Shown one piece after another: positions 48,703-60,953 of a stretch of DNA of 64,000 nucleotides (position 1 is its first letter; each line of letters opens with the position of its first letter). The position numbers and the translations under genes are program-made. Location of the stretch: the NCBI GenBank assembly GCA_003586115.2, contig QVOM02000119.1:43774521-43838520 (forward strand). Reading direction: 5' to 3'. The notes under the pieces were generated by a model. The model did not search any database. It had not been told where the DNA came from and saw only the letters and a list, made by a program, of their open reading frames with translations. This DNA comes from Salvator merianae. Its lineage: Eukaryota; Chordata; Lepidosauria; Squamata; Teiidae.

Positions 48703-51700
48703 GCACACTGAATCAGGTCCTTGTCATAATGAAACGCACCACAGTTGTGCAAAGGGTTGCTGCTCTTGCACACAGAGAGTGAGATGTCCCTTTGTGCACA
48801 GGCATGGTGACTGGAACAATGCAGCCTTGGCAACAGCAGTGAGGCTGCCATGCTATTAGTCATCTGCTTGCCAAGGAAATCTCCAGCTGCAGCACAGGTC
48901 CTCTGATACAGAACTGGTACAGGACTGATGAAAGCATCGGTAAGCAAAGGGAGGAATGAGACTGTAACTAAAACTGATGAGATGAAGGCATACGTAGAGA
49001 AGCCTCCTTCATTTAAGCAGCTAGCCGTGACAAAAACTATAGATCTTACTTCTAGATATCAAAATAACAAGCATAGTCTTGTCCATAACTTGTCTTCTTT
49101 GAACTCCCCACAAACACATTAATTACTACCATGCTGAACTCTTGTCTTGGGGTCACAGCATGGGACCTAAGAGAAAGGGAGTTGTGTCATCTGTTATAAG
49201 CAGATTTCTGCTGCTAACAAGAACTGCGCCCAGAGAACTTTGTGGCTACCGTGGAGGGTATCAGGGGCTCAAGTCGTCTCCCCCCCTGCTGCTAATGTTT
49301 GGTCCCTTCCCCAGTCGCCCTCCCTGAATCCTCAGACATAGCATGGCTACTGCAAGTCAGGAAGAGCCATCTGTGCATGGTCCACCAAGGTTGCTGCCCA
49401 GTTGTGGTACAAAGTGCCCAAGGGACTCTTGATTGCCACCACATTTTCCTTACTTCATCTGCCAGCTGCCTGAATGAGGTCCATGCTTCCATCAGGCCAA
49501 ATGCGGTCAACCATCAGTCTGGAAGAAGGGCGGGTATACTGGGGTGCAGGAATGCCTGGCAAGAAAGGCAGCAGGCACTTGGGTAAAGCTAGGCAGACCC
49601 TAGGGAAAGGAAGTGGCCTGGATGCCTTATGTTACCTCTCTCAACCTCATTTAGGCAGAACCCAAACCAGGCCATAGAAAGGCAATGGAAAAAGCAGGAG
49701 GATAAGGGGAAGCAGCACTTTAAAGGTGGTTCCCAAAGATGTGCTCCAGCCAGGTGTCTGTGTTGTACTCCACAGGTCCTCTGTAAACCTGGTGAGGCTG
49801 ATGCCCCTCTAGGCATGAACTGTCCACCCTCTGCACATATGATCATGTGACCCTGACTGAACCAAGTGATAACAGATGTTTCTGTTGCTGCCTGCTGGGT
49901 TTCTGTAGGAATTGCCCAATTGCATTTCAGACTGTGCTTCAGAAAACAATTGCTCTACCATGCTGGTTGGTGTGAAGGTACAACCTTAAATGAGTGCAAA
50001 GCCAGTTATCTAGAAAGTTCCATGTACATTCTTCTGTTAAAAGAAGAGCTTGATGACTTCACAGAATGAGGGGGAGGGCTTCACCTTTCTTATTGAACCT
50101 AGGATGCTGCTTTGACCGAAGCAGAGCAAACTGGTATTTCAGCCAAGCTGCCTGATACTTTTTCCCAGAGGGAATCACTTGCATATCTTATTTTTTCACA
50201 ATGGCTGATAGAGGAAGGTTTAGGTATAAAGGCTTGTGAATCTTTAATCTCCCGGAGCCTCAGTTCTTAATCTGTCAGACTGCAATAACAGCATCCCTGT
50301 GTCCCAGTGATGAAGATAAATCCACTGATGTGAAGATGTGAAGATAACTCCAGCCCACTGAGATGGCTTTAGAGGTGGCAGGTAACAGTGAATTTCATGG
50401 AGCAAAATGAGAAAGGGAGGGAAGCTGTCGGACACGCTTGGCTTACCATGGTGACTCCACAGGGATACGGAGGGCTGCAGAAGTGGAGATAGTTGTGAAA
50501 AGGTCAGGAACCAGCCGTTTGCTGGGCCTTTTGAAAATTTGCTTGTAATTTTAATCCCTGCTGCTGTTCGCAAGCATTTTAAAGGGAAACTGCGGAAGGG
50601 CAATGTAGCTTTTCATAAAAACTTTCACTTTCCTAACTGGAGGAAGTGATTCTATGGACTGTAGATATATCAAAGGGTTTTCCTGGCAACACCTGCAACA
50701 GACTAGTGTGTTACCAATTCTGTAGCTCACATGAATTGCCTCTGAGTAAATCACTGAAGAACATTTGCTACGCTTTGTTTCATTCAGTAACCCAGTGGAT
50801 CACACAGAAGTAGATCACACATGCAGTTTTCTTTTTGAGCCTTTAATATTACTTTTTCCCATAGGACCCCCTCCCCCAAATCGTACATGTATTATTGTAC
50901 AATAATTGCATTTTTCTTTCCAAAGCTGCATGAGACAGAGGTGAAGAATGAGTATCCTAACATGTGCCCCAGGTTTCAAAAGTGATTCTTTTATTTGTCA
51001 GTTGTGGGTTTTATTTTTTGTGCAGTACCTGACTCATCAGTTTGATGATCGGCTATGCCACTGGCTTCCAGAATTGCTCATCCCCACGATGAAAAGGGGG
51101 AATGTAATCCAGCCTATAGCTATTCACGTTCCAGCTCCCATCGGAACGAGTGGGTTTTAAATGCACATAATTGTAGGCTGAATGGACTGAAGCCAATGAA
51201 GCTTACTTAGATAGTCTAATCAGAAGTGCTGGCTTTTGTAGCCGTCTTGCAAACCTTGGGGAGATTTTGTGTGAAAGAATAAAACAGCGTGCACTAGGGA
51301 GCAGCAGTGGGCTACATAAATTCAAAAGAATGGCACAGGTTAGAGGTTACATGTGTGCAATTTTGTTCTTTCACCAGAAGATGCTGGAGCATTTGAACAA
51401 TGCTACATAACGCCCACTCATTTACATTATTTTTTCCTAGGCTAAGAGAAGGGCAGGCAACTTCTGCTCATTCTATTATCTTAACCTCCTGCCCTTGTTC
51501 AACCAGATTGTTCAAGAAGCACCAGGAGGGGGAAAAAGAGAAGGGACTCTTTCCCACTCCAAAGAGAGTGCAGGGAAGAGAGGGACTGGATACATTTATT
51601 AATTCTATATATTTACAGTTTACCTTTCTACCCACTTATGATGCTGAAGTCACTGAGCAATTAATCCTTTAAAAGCCTAAATTAATAAATACAAAGAATG

Positions 51701-51786
51701 CTAATACAGGTGCTAAAAGATCAAAGTGAAAATCTCAGAAAGGCCTAAAAGCTTGTATAAAGAGGTTTACCTTTAATAGGTGTCTT
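48703..51786. other. 3 kb of unassigned sequence, no gene seen
   Basis: No exon or repeat family recognised. The open frames near 49300-49850 overlap on both strands and show no known domain. Confidence 0.5.
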
Positions 51787-52014
51787 GGGCTGTGTTCAGA
51801 CCTAAGAAAAGAAGTGATTTGGAGGTGCCTCATAGAGGCAGTGTGTGGCCCTTGTGTTCCCAACCCTTCTCTAATCCACCTTTTCCAGCACAGAATGTTT
51901 ATGAAAGGAAGGAGAGCCAGGCTGGTGTGTGAACAATCCCATCTTGAGGCCATCTCTGAACTGCCTCAGAGATGCTTTTTTTGTTGTTGTGTGTGATCAC
52001 AGCCAGAATTAACT
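51787..52014 (+). mobile_element. MITE family D, copy 1
   Basis: Shares about 220 bp with 60514-60730. Common phrases are GGAGGTGCCTCATAGAG, TCTCTAATCCACCTTTTC, CTGGTGTGTGAACAATCCCA and CTGCCTCAGAGATGCTTTTT. The ends GGGCTGTGTTCAGACCTAAG and TGTGTGATCACAGCC are imperfect inverted repeats, with GTGCCTCATAGAG / CTGCCTCAGAGATGC paired further in. Non-coding. Confidence 0.7.
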
Positions 52015-54975
52015 GAAGCCAACAAGGGGTCTTGATGTATCTCCAGAAATGTCATTTTGCAGGGTGAGTGCCCGTACTGCCTTCAGGTATCACCCGACAG
52101 CCCTTAAGATTCTTTTCTCCCATTTTCTCTCCACAACACTCTGTAGTGAAACAGTGATTTTCTCAGCCTCAAAACAGTGAACTCCATGATATGTTCCAGG
52201 CCGAATACAACATGCTAATTAGACTGGCCTTTCAAGCAGTTCCAGGACATTAAAAGCTTCCCTAGGGTATGAAGATGGTTGACCTGTGAGCATCTGCTCT
52301 CGTCTAGGCATTCTCTATATTCGGTAATCATAACCTACTTGATTTTTGGTGCAAATGAGCAATTAAGGGGCGACAGGATAACAATTCCACCACAGGCCAG
52401 TGATATAATCCTGCTTCCATTTTGCTTAAAAGGTAGAAGGTATATTGCCAAGGGTACAAGACAGGGGATGTGACAAATCATCTATGATACTAAAAACAAG
52501 GGAGGAAAAGGAAAGGGAATGAGAGAGAAAATCTGCATGAGGGTGGTGGCAGCACTCTAACCATGAGGTGTGCAGTGCAATAAGAAGAGCACTGCACTCA
52601 TGACACTCTTCTGAAAATGATGGCATGCTAATGCCTGTCACCATCTCCAGCCATACAAATATTGCAGCCAGGGAACTTTTGTTCCCTGGCTGCGATATTT
52701 GCAGCTAGATATGGTTATTCAAGCACAGAGGATTGCTCTGGAGGTGTGCCACTTCCTTTGTTCAAGCAACTAGGGCTGCCACACCACTTTGAAGAAAGTA
52801 GATCAGGTAGGCTAGCATAAATGGTGGCAGCAGCAGCACCAGAAGAGCAGGATAAGTGCTGGTAGAGAGCTTACTCTCAATCTGCCATTATAACTCTCTA
52901 ATGAGTGCTTATGGTAGAATGGTGGCTGGCTGAGACAAAGGCTGTGCAGATGCTGCTCTTGGCCAGTGCACCCAATGCACAGTGAGGGAGAAGGGCCATG
53001 CAGATCCTGTATTCTTGAGGCCCACTCATGGTGCTCCAAGGGCATTGTGTGATTGCAGTCAGAATGTGTATAACTTCAGGTTGTTTTGTGCAGGAACATA
53101 AGCGCATTTCATGGGAAAGGAAGGAGAACAATGAACATTTGCTAAGGGCAGGAAGGATGGGACAATAAGAAATGAATATGCATCTGTCCCTGGAATGGAT
53201 TACACATGTGTTATATTAGCAGCATATCTGTGTGGGTGCGTGCACATATGTGAGTGAGTGAGGGGGAATTAGGAAAAAGGCAGGTTTAAAGAACATCCTC
53301 CCTTGCCACACTTGTGTAAGTAACCCTTTGATTTTTGATGCAATAAATTTCTAAGATGCATGCATTGCTGTTTTTGTACATAGAAGTATACCAAAAAAAC
53401 ATGGTGCATTTTCCCTTGTAAATAGGTATGAAGGGCTTGGGGTTTTAAGGTCTAGGGCTCCAAGAGATAGCTCTGTTAAAGGAGAGGAAAGAGTTCTGAT
53501 AGATTATCTGACTGCTGATCAAAGTTGAGTCGTTTCATGAAAATAGGATGTACCATGACAACTGAGGTAGCCCTTTGGGACTTGTCAGCCTCTTGCAGAT
53601 TTTATTAATGTTTGGATATAATGGCATCTTATTAGCAGAATGTTCCCCCTTCTTTCCCATGTGATTTAGTGTTCCCTGATGGGCTTGCTTTCCATCAAAA
53701 GTTGTCACAATGCAACATTTGTTTGAAACAGCTGGGAAGAATATTTAGAATACTTCTAGTCTGCTTTGGCTTCTCTGCTAGGAATATTCAAGATGGCCAC
53801 TGAGTATATTTTGCCTCCCACAAGGAAGGAGTATTGCAGATCTGTAATGCTTCGACCACATAGGTTTCTTAATTTTCAAGGTCACTAGCCAAGCATGTAT
53901 AATATTAGATACAATATCAGGTTGGATAACAGATTGACTGTTTTTAAAATTATTTGTAGTTGCAGTTGAGGTCATTGGGTTCCATCAGCAAATCTAACTC
54001 AAAACGCTACTGATCGATGGCAAAATTATTTCTAGTATTTCCCTGACCTCTAGTGGCATTATGAAAAAAATGACAGAGCACATCTCTTGTCTTGGTATGG
54101 AAATAAATGCAGATAGTGAAATTAGAGGTCAGAAAGCATTATAACTGCAGGGCGATGATTTACCTAAACAATTCTCTTTCTAGATAAACCATCATGTGAT
54201 GGGCAGACAAATGTTTCCACTGCCTTTCAGATGCTGAGGCTCCCAGAAGAGCACTGAGGGTGGACTTTGGGAAGCCCATTTGACACTGGGCCACAATGTT
54301 TGCAGCAGCTAACAGCCAAATGTGTGGTGAGCAATGCAACTGCAGTCATTGTGGCACACTGCTGAAATGCACCCCCGAGTAGAACCAAACATGGGAAGCA
54401 TGCCTTCTGCACACCTCCCATGTTCTGGAGAAGGATGGCTGGTCCACTGATAGACACGGTTAAATGATCTGCCAGTGGTCCAGATTAAGCCTTCCTTAAT
54501 CTGGATCAGGTTTCATCTAAAGCATTGCTGTACCACCAGGGGGCGGGACCTGCTAGATTGGTATTAATATATGGATCTGGAGGCCTAGGTGTGAACTACA
54601 TGGGCCCTAAATCCAGATTATGGGCCTATGCAGAAAGGGCCTTAGTCTTTTAGCATATTTATCAAGCATGGTAAATTTAGAATTTAAGAGCCTATTACCA
54701 TGCTCATGTGATACATTTGTTCCTGGATTGTACCACTTGAGCATGGAAATGTCATATCAAATGTATAATCCTTTGTCACATTAAAAATGAATAAACAAAA
54801 CTCACTTGTTTATAAAGCCAGCTTACTAGGTGTAACAATATACAATATCATGGAATGCATCACCATCTGATTCCAAGGGAATGAACTGACCTATGGCAAA
54901 ATATAAGCCCCTCAAACATATGGACCCATGATGAGAACCACTTCAATGAGTTTTAATAATGAACAAACTAAAACA
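52015..54975. other. unassigned sequence with small hairpins, no gene seen
   Basis: No gene recognised. Two palindromes stand out: GTGCAGTGC / AGCACTGCAC near 52570-52596 and the stronger hairpin at 52656-52701. At 54629-54643 TATGCAGAAAGGGCC resembles the end of the B/C/F-type MITEs, so a degraded MITE may occupy roughly 54450-54643. Confidence 0.45.
52656..52701. repeat. near-perfect 46-bp hairpin
   Basis: Arms of 21 bp, AAATATTGCAGCCAGGGAAC against GTTCCCTGGCTGCGATATTT plus one outer base each side, with a single mismatch and a TTTT loop. It is probably the centre of a fold-back MITE whose ends I cannot define. Confidence 0.85.
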
Positions 54976-55438
54976 GTCCATTTGCACTTGAAGCTAGTGA
55001 ACATCAGGGACGCTCACTAGTCAAGTGCCTCCACAAAATCGTGCTTCACAGCTAAATCACGCTTCACAGCTGTACCAGGAACAGCTGAACTGCTCCCAGT
55101 AAACTGTGTTTGCATCTACTTCCTGGTGTGAACGCACAGCTTCATGGTGTGGCTGCGCCTAAGTGATGATGGGACTGTACCTGCATGATCGTGAAGCATG
55201 GCATGGCTGTGCCTGTGTGATCTGCAGTGTTGCTGGTTGCCATGGCAACAGCTAGAAGCTTCCGAGTCACTGTCATGGTGCAGAACACAAGCAGGATGCC
55301 AGTATTTACACTGTGAATGCTGGTATCCTGCTGGCATTCTGTTCTAAGACCCTACAGTGCAGACGATGTCTGCACTGCAGCATCTATTCCACTGTGGTAT
55401 TCCACACTATTTCCATGGTGGAAAGTGTGAAAAGGCCC
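54976..55438 (+). mobile_element. MITE family B, copy 2
   Basis: Begins GTCCATTTGCACTTG and ends GTGTGAAAAGGCCC. Internal blocks follow the 7272 copy in the same orientation: GCTAGTGA...CTCACTAGT, GAACAGCTGAACTGCTCCC, GTTTGCATCTACTTCCTGGT, GCTGGTTGCCATGGCAACAG, GTCACTGTCATGGTG and TTTACACTGTGAATGCTGG. About 463 bp. Non-coding. Confidence 0.7.
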
Positions 55439-55599
55439 AGATTCTTACCTTTATTAGAGCAGAAGCTGTAAACTCATAATTCCTTGCTCAGTTTTTCTAA
55501 CAGAATATATGAAGTGAACAAACACAAGTCACAGAGTACATATAGGAGGACTAGACTTCAGTCCTACATAGGGGCCTATAACTTATTTTTGAGGTTACC

Positions 55600-55910
55600 T
55601 TCCTTCTCTTGTGCAGGCAGGTATATGTTAGCTCCAGTGGCAATTGGTGTGGATGAGGAACTGATTATCAATACCCATTTCAACCTTGCTTGTGGTCCAA
55701 TTATGACACAGAAACGGCCTTATTCATCCTGATTGATTACTTTTTCAAGGAGAAAGATGGGGAAATGAAACCTTGTTAGTTCTCCTTGATATCTTAGAGG
55801 CTTTTGATACCATTGACCATGGTATTCTCATGGAAAGGCTATAGGATCAGGGACAAGGAGTTGGAAGCATTGCATGGATGGCACTAGGTCAAGCTTCCCC
55901 CTGAGAACAG
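55600..55910 (+). mobile_element. L2/CR1-clade LINE reverse transcriptase fragment
   Basis: Plus-strand translation in shifting frames gives YQYPFQPCLWSNYDTETAL, like the FQSGFRPGhGTETAL block of L2-type reverse transcriptase. It is followed by LLVLLDILEAFDTIDHGILM ERL, the motif A block (LLDLSAAFDTIDH) with the first catalytic aspartate. Motif C is not present. Frameshifts and stops make it a dead fragment of roughly 100 codons. Confidence 0.75.
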
Positions 55911-57414
55911 ATATGAGTGGTACCATTTATACCACCACCACCAGCAAAGTACAGTGTGACCACAAGGATATAACAACGTGGAAGGTCCAGTGGAAGCTCT
56001 CAGAACACACAGAGAGATAAGAGTACTGCTAATATTCTGGCGTGCGTGTAGACATGGTGGAAGAACTAGCTTAGTACTGGCTCACTTCACTTTCAATGTG
56101 AATAGGAAGTACATCTGAGTAAAATATGAATTTGGCTACTTTTTACCTGGACCAGTTCTACCAAATTTGTTATTCTCCACTGGTTTCATAGGAATGATCT
56201 GTCCTCTCTTTAAGCCACACTCTGTAAGTTTAGTTTGCATGACTTAGGACTTGTCATTGTTTACTTTCTCTTGAATGAAAGAAACACAAGTTTATGTTGC
56301 AACATGTAGGGCTGCTGGTCATAGAATACAGAAGGAGACATTATTACCAAACCCATTGGCAAAGAGGATGCTGAATTGATAAGGATGCGTGGGAGAAGTT
56401 TGGGAGGTGGAGCTTTGATCATGCACAAGTAGAAATGTGCTGATGTAACGCAGACACTTGTAGCCATGCCATACAGAAACTGGAATGCATAACTATGTAC
56501 AGATTGGCATGGATCCTATGAAATATAACTATAAAGTTTCAAATACAGGGAATCTGACCAGAATCCTGGACCCTGTAGAAACCAGATTTCCTCTGCTTAT
56601 CTCTTGAATAAGTTAACCTGGCTGCTGAGAGTCAGCTCAGGAAATTATGCATTAATGGTTAACAAAAGATTGGGCAAGTATCTGGCCATCAGCTAGTCCT
56701 ATTGTTCAAGCCTACATCTTGAGAACTTCTCATTAAGAATGCAAACAACACAATTTAAGCTCATCAACCAGTGTAGTTGTCTGTTTATCTGTCTACGTGA
56801 CAAAACTCACATCTTTGCCAAGCTAAAAGGAAGTTTATTCCTTTTTCTACTTGGGAAAAAGAATATAAAAAGTTCAGGTTTTACTACTAGGAAGTTAGGA
56901 GGAGAGGAGAAGAAGAAGCATGAGCTAGAAGAAGAAGAAACATTATGGAGCACAGGAAGAAGGGAGCAGAAGAAGAAGAATGATGATATATCTCAGCACC
57001 AGGTATATCTCAGGTAATGATGATATTACCTGGCTGAGAGCTGATTTTACCTCCCTCCTGAAATGGAGAGGGAACAGATTTTCTAAGGAGCTGCTTGATC
57101 CTAATGCTTGCTTGCAGTTTATTTTCCTTTTTGAGCTGATTTCACTAAAAGAGGAATTCCATATCTCTCCCCATGCCCTTTGGCAAAAGAACTGTTTTTG
57201 TTTCTAAAGGAGTAAGGGTTGTGGAGCCTTGTCCACATCCCATTCTCTGATTTTTCACCCATTTTGCCTGCAAGAGACCTATGCATCTTTTCCCCTAATT
57301 TTCCTTTTTGGCATGATGACCTTTTACCAGGAGAAGACTACAGATGGATGAGATTTAGCCCCTTTAGTGCTAGGAACCTTCTCTAGTCTCCATTGCTAGC
57401 TTCTCCCAAACTCA

Positions 57415-57417
<3 letters not shown>
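55911..57417. other. unassigned sequence, no gene seen
   Basis: No gene recognised. A GAA/GAAG-rich purine stretch lies at about 56895-56985 and gives a charged-looking frame that I regard as low-complexity. Confidence 0.5.

Positions 57418-57501
<84 letters not shown>
57418..57501. repeat. poly(T) run of 84 nt
   Basis: Uninterrupted T run. The 7-bp word ACTCACT lies just before it (57409-57415) and just after it (57504-57510). No retroposon body adjoins either side. Confidence 0.95.
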
Positions 57502-57505
<4 letters not shown>

Positions 57506-57839
57506 TCACTAACTAGGTTTCCTTACTTAGTTTGGAGCCAAGCCTTTTTCTTTTCCTTTTCCAAATGCCAAACTACCTATCCTACTTATGAAACTAGCTG
57601 ATTCTAACAAATTACATTGTTTATTGCTATTTCTTTGGATTTCAATCTTTTTGCTGGGTTATAATAAAGATGCACCATTCTTTTCAAGGATTACCTCCTC
57701 TTTATTTGCATGTTCTATGTCAATTTAGCATTATTAAAACCTGCCCGATATATCAATCCCTAAAAAGGTCTAATGCCTGGGTTAAAGCTAATTTCCCCAA
57801 AACAACTGCAATATTTTCCCCAGAGCATGGCCTTTAACA
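57502..57839. other. unassigned sequence
   Basis: No gene or repeat recognised. Confidence 0.5.
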
Positions 57840-58152
57840 CTGAAGAGATTCTGTTTTGAACCTGTTTCAATGAAACACCTGTGTTCAAAGCCATTTGTAT
57901 TGAACCAACCCCCCCTTCTGTTTGAAGGGCATTGTTTCAGTTTAAACTGAACATGGACATTCACACAAACAGGATGAACACCCCCTGTTAATCAACCTCA
58001 TAGACCCTATAAAAAGGACTTTTCAATGCATACTTATATGGAATCTTAAAGACCTCAAACCTATTCAATATTTGAATCAAACTGGGTCAAGCCTGTTCAA
58101 ACCAGTTCATATTCGAACCAAACCATTGCTTTTACATACATGCACATCTCTA
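57840..58152. mobile_element. hAT-type MITE, right end clear
   Basis: Ends ATGCACATCTCTA at 58152, the inverse of the TAGAGATGTGCAC terminus. The interior is full of TTTGAACC / GGTTCAAA and GTTTCAG...CTGAAAC-type motifs shared with the copies at 6266 and 45647. The left end (around GAAGAGATTCTG, 57842) is too decayed to be certain and no duplication was found. Confidence 0.55.
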
Positions 58153-59588
58153 CCCACAAGATCTCCTTGACTGTTACCAGCACCAGACAGCCATGTAATG
58201 CACACATTTTTCATTCCAGAAGGGCTGTGTTAGAATGCCACCAGAATCTTCTTGAGCAAGTTGGAGCAAGATCAAACCTCATTCTTCTGCTGTTGCAAAG
58301 CTCTGCCCAATAGGAAAGTGGAGGACTTGTTATAAAACTCTGAGACTCCTGCTAATGCTTGCAGAAGCATTTGCAAAACAGTGCTAGAGGCTATTTTCTT
58401 TTGGAATGCTAATTATTAGCATCAAAATCATATCCAACCTGATGTCTCTCTGTTGCCTAAGACAATAAATCTCATTACTTGAATGGCCTAAATCTGGTAG
58501 TTTTTTTGGTATTTTTCTTTCTCCTTTAATCCATTAGCTAAGTTTACTCCACCTGGATATTGCATTTAAATTATTTGAGGTCATGTTAATTCCATGGGGT
58601 CTTATGGAGCTTTCTTGCCTTACTGGTGATTTTTTTTTTCTCCTTTAGCTCAAAGCTTCTTGAAGACATGAAAAACATAGTAGTACTTGCTTGGCACCTC
58701 CTTGTCATAACTGCTGCATCAACATAATTGTAGACATAGTATTGCTAAATAAGAGTGAATCCCCTTATTTAATAGAATAGTGGCTGCAGTATGTTCATAG
58801 AGTGATACTGAGGATACTCATGGCATTTGGGTTCCCCAAATTAGATGAAAATTTGATGGATTATGAGGTTACAGCAAAATCATCTCAGGTTTTGAAGGGG
58901 ACTCACTGTAAAAGTAGTGATTATCTTTTTGTTAGTACTGCAGATCTGTTGCTGATACTAATAACCACTTGTCTTCCCCAGATCAAGGCATTGAATACGG
59001 CATTGTATTTGATGGTAGACATGTGGGGGAGTACAAGAAAAGTTGTTTGAATATTCCCAATATCTCCCCTCTCCCCAGCTGTTATTTATTCCAAAAAGAA
59101 CATCGACAGATTTGAAATCTATTTTTTTGAATTACAATCATCTCACCTTTCTTTCTCACAGTAGTCTGCTTCTTGGTTATTTATGTTTTTCACCTTCAAG
59201 CAAGCATCTTCATTATGTTGTCAACAATTCCCTCTGGATGTTGTTGCTTTGATATTCTTTAGAAGTAAGTGGGTATTTTTCAGCCCCTCTGTGATGAATT
59301 ACCTAGTGTTTATCAGAAGTGTTGGAAGGTCAAAAAATAAAGCATTACTTGAAAACAGTCATCATGAATCAGTCAGCTGAAGTCCATTTCTCTCTTAGTC
59401 TGCGTTATAAGTGCATATATTCATTGATTTATTTAAAAATATTATTAAAATACTACTATGTTATAATAAAATTATATATCACTACTAAAAATACTACTAA
59501 TACAAATAAAACAACTAGACTAAACTATGCAGATACAAGAACTAAGAACGTTTATGATCTACCTTATTCATACCTTATTCATTCATTC
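58153..59588. other. unassigned sequence, no gene seen
   Basis: No gene recognised. 59420-59520 is strongly AT-rich with imperfect TACTA-type repeats. Confidence 0.5.
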
Positions 59589-59625
59589 CTTATACAGATA
59601 TATATAAGATATATATCTGTATAAG
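59589..59625. repeat. perfect 17-bp inverted repeat with 3-nt loop
   Basis: CTTATACAGATATATAT, then AAG, then ATATATATCTGTATAAG. It lies in AT-rich DNA. It may be a simple-sequence hairpin rather than a regulatory site. Confidence 0.9.
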
Positions 59626-59734
59626 ACAATATTTTCCTCTTAACAGCATTTAAAGTAAGGATTATCTTTTTATATCTATTGATATATATCTGTTTGATGC
59701 TATCTAATTGTGGTCATATGATTGACAGGTCTGA

Positions 59735-60484
59735 TCTTCGTTGACCTTTCTTAGGTCTGCCAGTGAGGTTTTCACTGCTGTTGTAATTGAGTTGATCCAT
59801 CTACTAGCTGATCATCTTCTTCTCTTCTACTTTCCCAACTATCACCTTATTTTCCAGGGAATTTGGTCTTCTCATTAGGTGCTTGAAGTATGACAGTTTG
59901 AGCATTTTCATTTGTGCATCCAATAAATATTGAGGCTTTATTCAGTCTAGAATCTGCTCATGCATCTTTTTAACTATCCATGGTACCCTGAGCAGCCTTC
60001 TCCAGTACCAAGGTTCAAAGGAAGCTAGACATTTCCAGTGTTGCTTTGTCATTGTCCAACTTTTGCGTCCATACAACACAGTACTAAAAATCATGACATT
60101 AACCATTCTGCTCTTTGTGTTCAATGAGACATTGTGACACTTAAAAATCTTCTCTAAACCTTTCATTTCTGCTCTTCCTAGGGCCAACCTCTGGTGTGCT
60201 TCTAGAGTTCTAGACATTTTATTATTAATCATGGAACCCAAGAGACAAAAGCCATCAACTGTTTCCAGATCTTCACCCTCTAGTTGGAAACTGATGATTA
60301 GTCCTGTTGACATGATCTCCATTTTCTTAAGATTTAGGCTTAAACTTGTCTTCTCACTCTCTTCCTTGACTCTGGCTAGTAAGGCCTTTAAATCTTCTCC
60401 CTTTTCTGTTAGGAGAGTAGTATCATCAATGTACCTATGCATCCAAATAGATGGTCTCATTTCAGAATCTATGGACATTTTCAC
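59735..60484 (-). mobile_element. BovB/RTE LINE reverse transcriptase C-terminal half
   Basis: A 180-codon minus-strand frame contains the catalytic block as RYIDDTTLLTEKGEDLKALL, then ARVKEESEKTSLSLNLKKME, GEDLETVDGFCLLGSMINNK, MVNVMIFSTVLYGRKSWTMT and FEPWYWRRLLRVPWIVKKMH. After a stop it continues IKPQYLLDAQMKMLKLSYFK HLMRRPNSLENKVIVGKVEE. This order (YADDTTL, RVKEESEKAGL, YGCESWTVKK, WCWRRLLRVPW, YFGHLMRR) is diagnostic of BovB retrotransposons, common in squamates. YADD has become YIDD and no endonuclease domain remains. The homology stops near a family D MITE. Confidence 0.9.
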
Positions 60485-60513
60485 ACTTACTACAGTAGAA
60501 CATTCTAATTAGC

Positions 60514-60730
60514 ACGGTTAGTCCTAAGACATAACAAAAAGGTCACCTCAGAGGTGCCTCATAGAGAAAGTCTGTGGCACTGGTGTTCCCAAGTCTTCTC
60601 TAATCCACCTTTTCTAGCATAGAATGTTCATGAGGGTGGGAGGGCAGACTGGTGTGTGAACAATCCCACTGTGAGGCCGTCTCTGAGCTGCCTCAGAGAT
60701 GCTTTTTCTTGTTGTGTCTGATCACAGTCT
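60514..60730 (+). mobile_element. MITE family D, copy 2
   Basis: Matches 51787-52014 in the same orientation, including GAGGTGCCTCATAGAG, TCTCTAATCCACCTTTTC, GGTGTGTGAACAATCCCA and GCTGCCTCAGAGATGC. Ends are GGTTAGTCCTAAGACAT and TCTGATCACAGTC. It lies 30 bp upstream (minus strand) of the BovB frame, so it may have inserted at or near the BovB 5' truncation point. Confidence 0.7.
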
Positions 60731-60953
60731 AAGTCCCTCCTGGACCTGCTGTGTGTTTTCTAGAGTTGTAAGTCCTAATGCAAGTTGCAGGAGGAACTGG
60801 AGATTTAGGGCAAGATATAGCAGGATCTGCATTCATTACAATAAATGGTATGATCCCTGTGAACTGGGTCTTCCCATTATGGTACCTACAGGCTGCCTAG
60901 GTCTTTCCTGTTGCCCATAAAGCTCCCCACTCACTGCCTTGTGGGAAAACAAA
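60731..60953. other. unassigned sequence
   Basis: No gene recognised. No BovB homology resumes beyond the MITE. Confidence 0.5.

Noticed and set aside
56895..56985. Lys/Glu-rich frame in GAA-rich DNA as a coding exon
   Set aside because: The composition is explained by GAAG/GAA simple sequence and there is no conserved motif.
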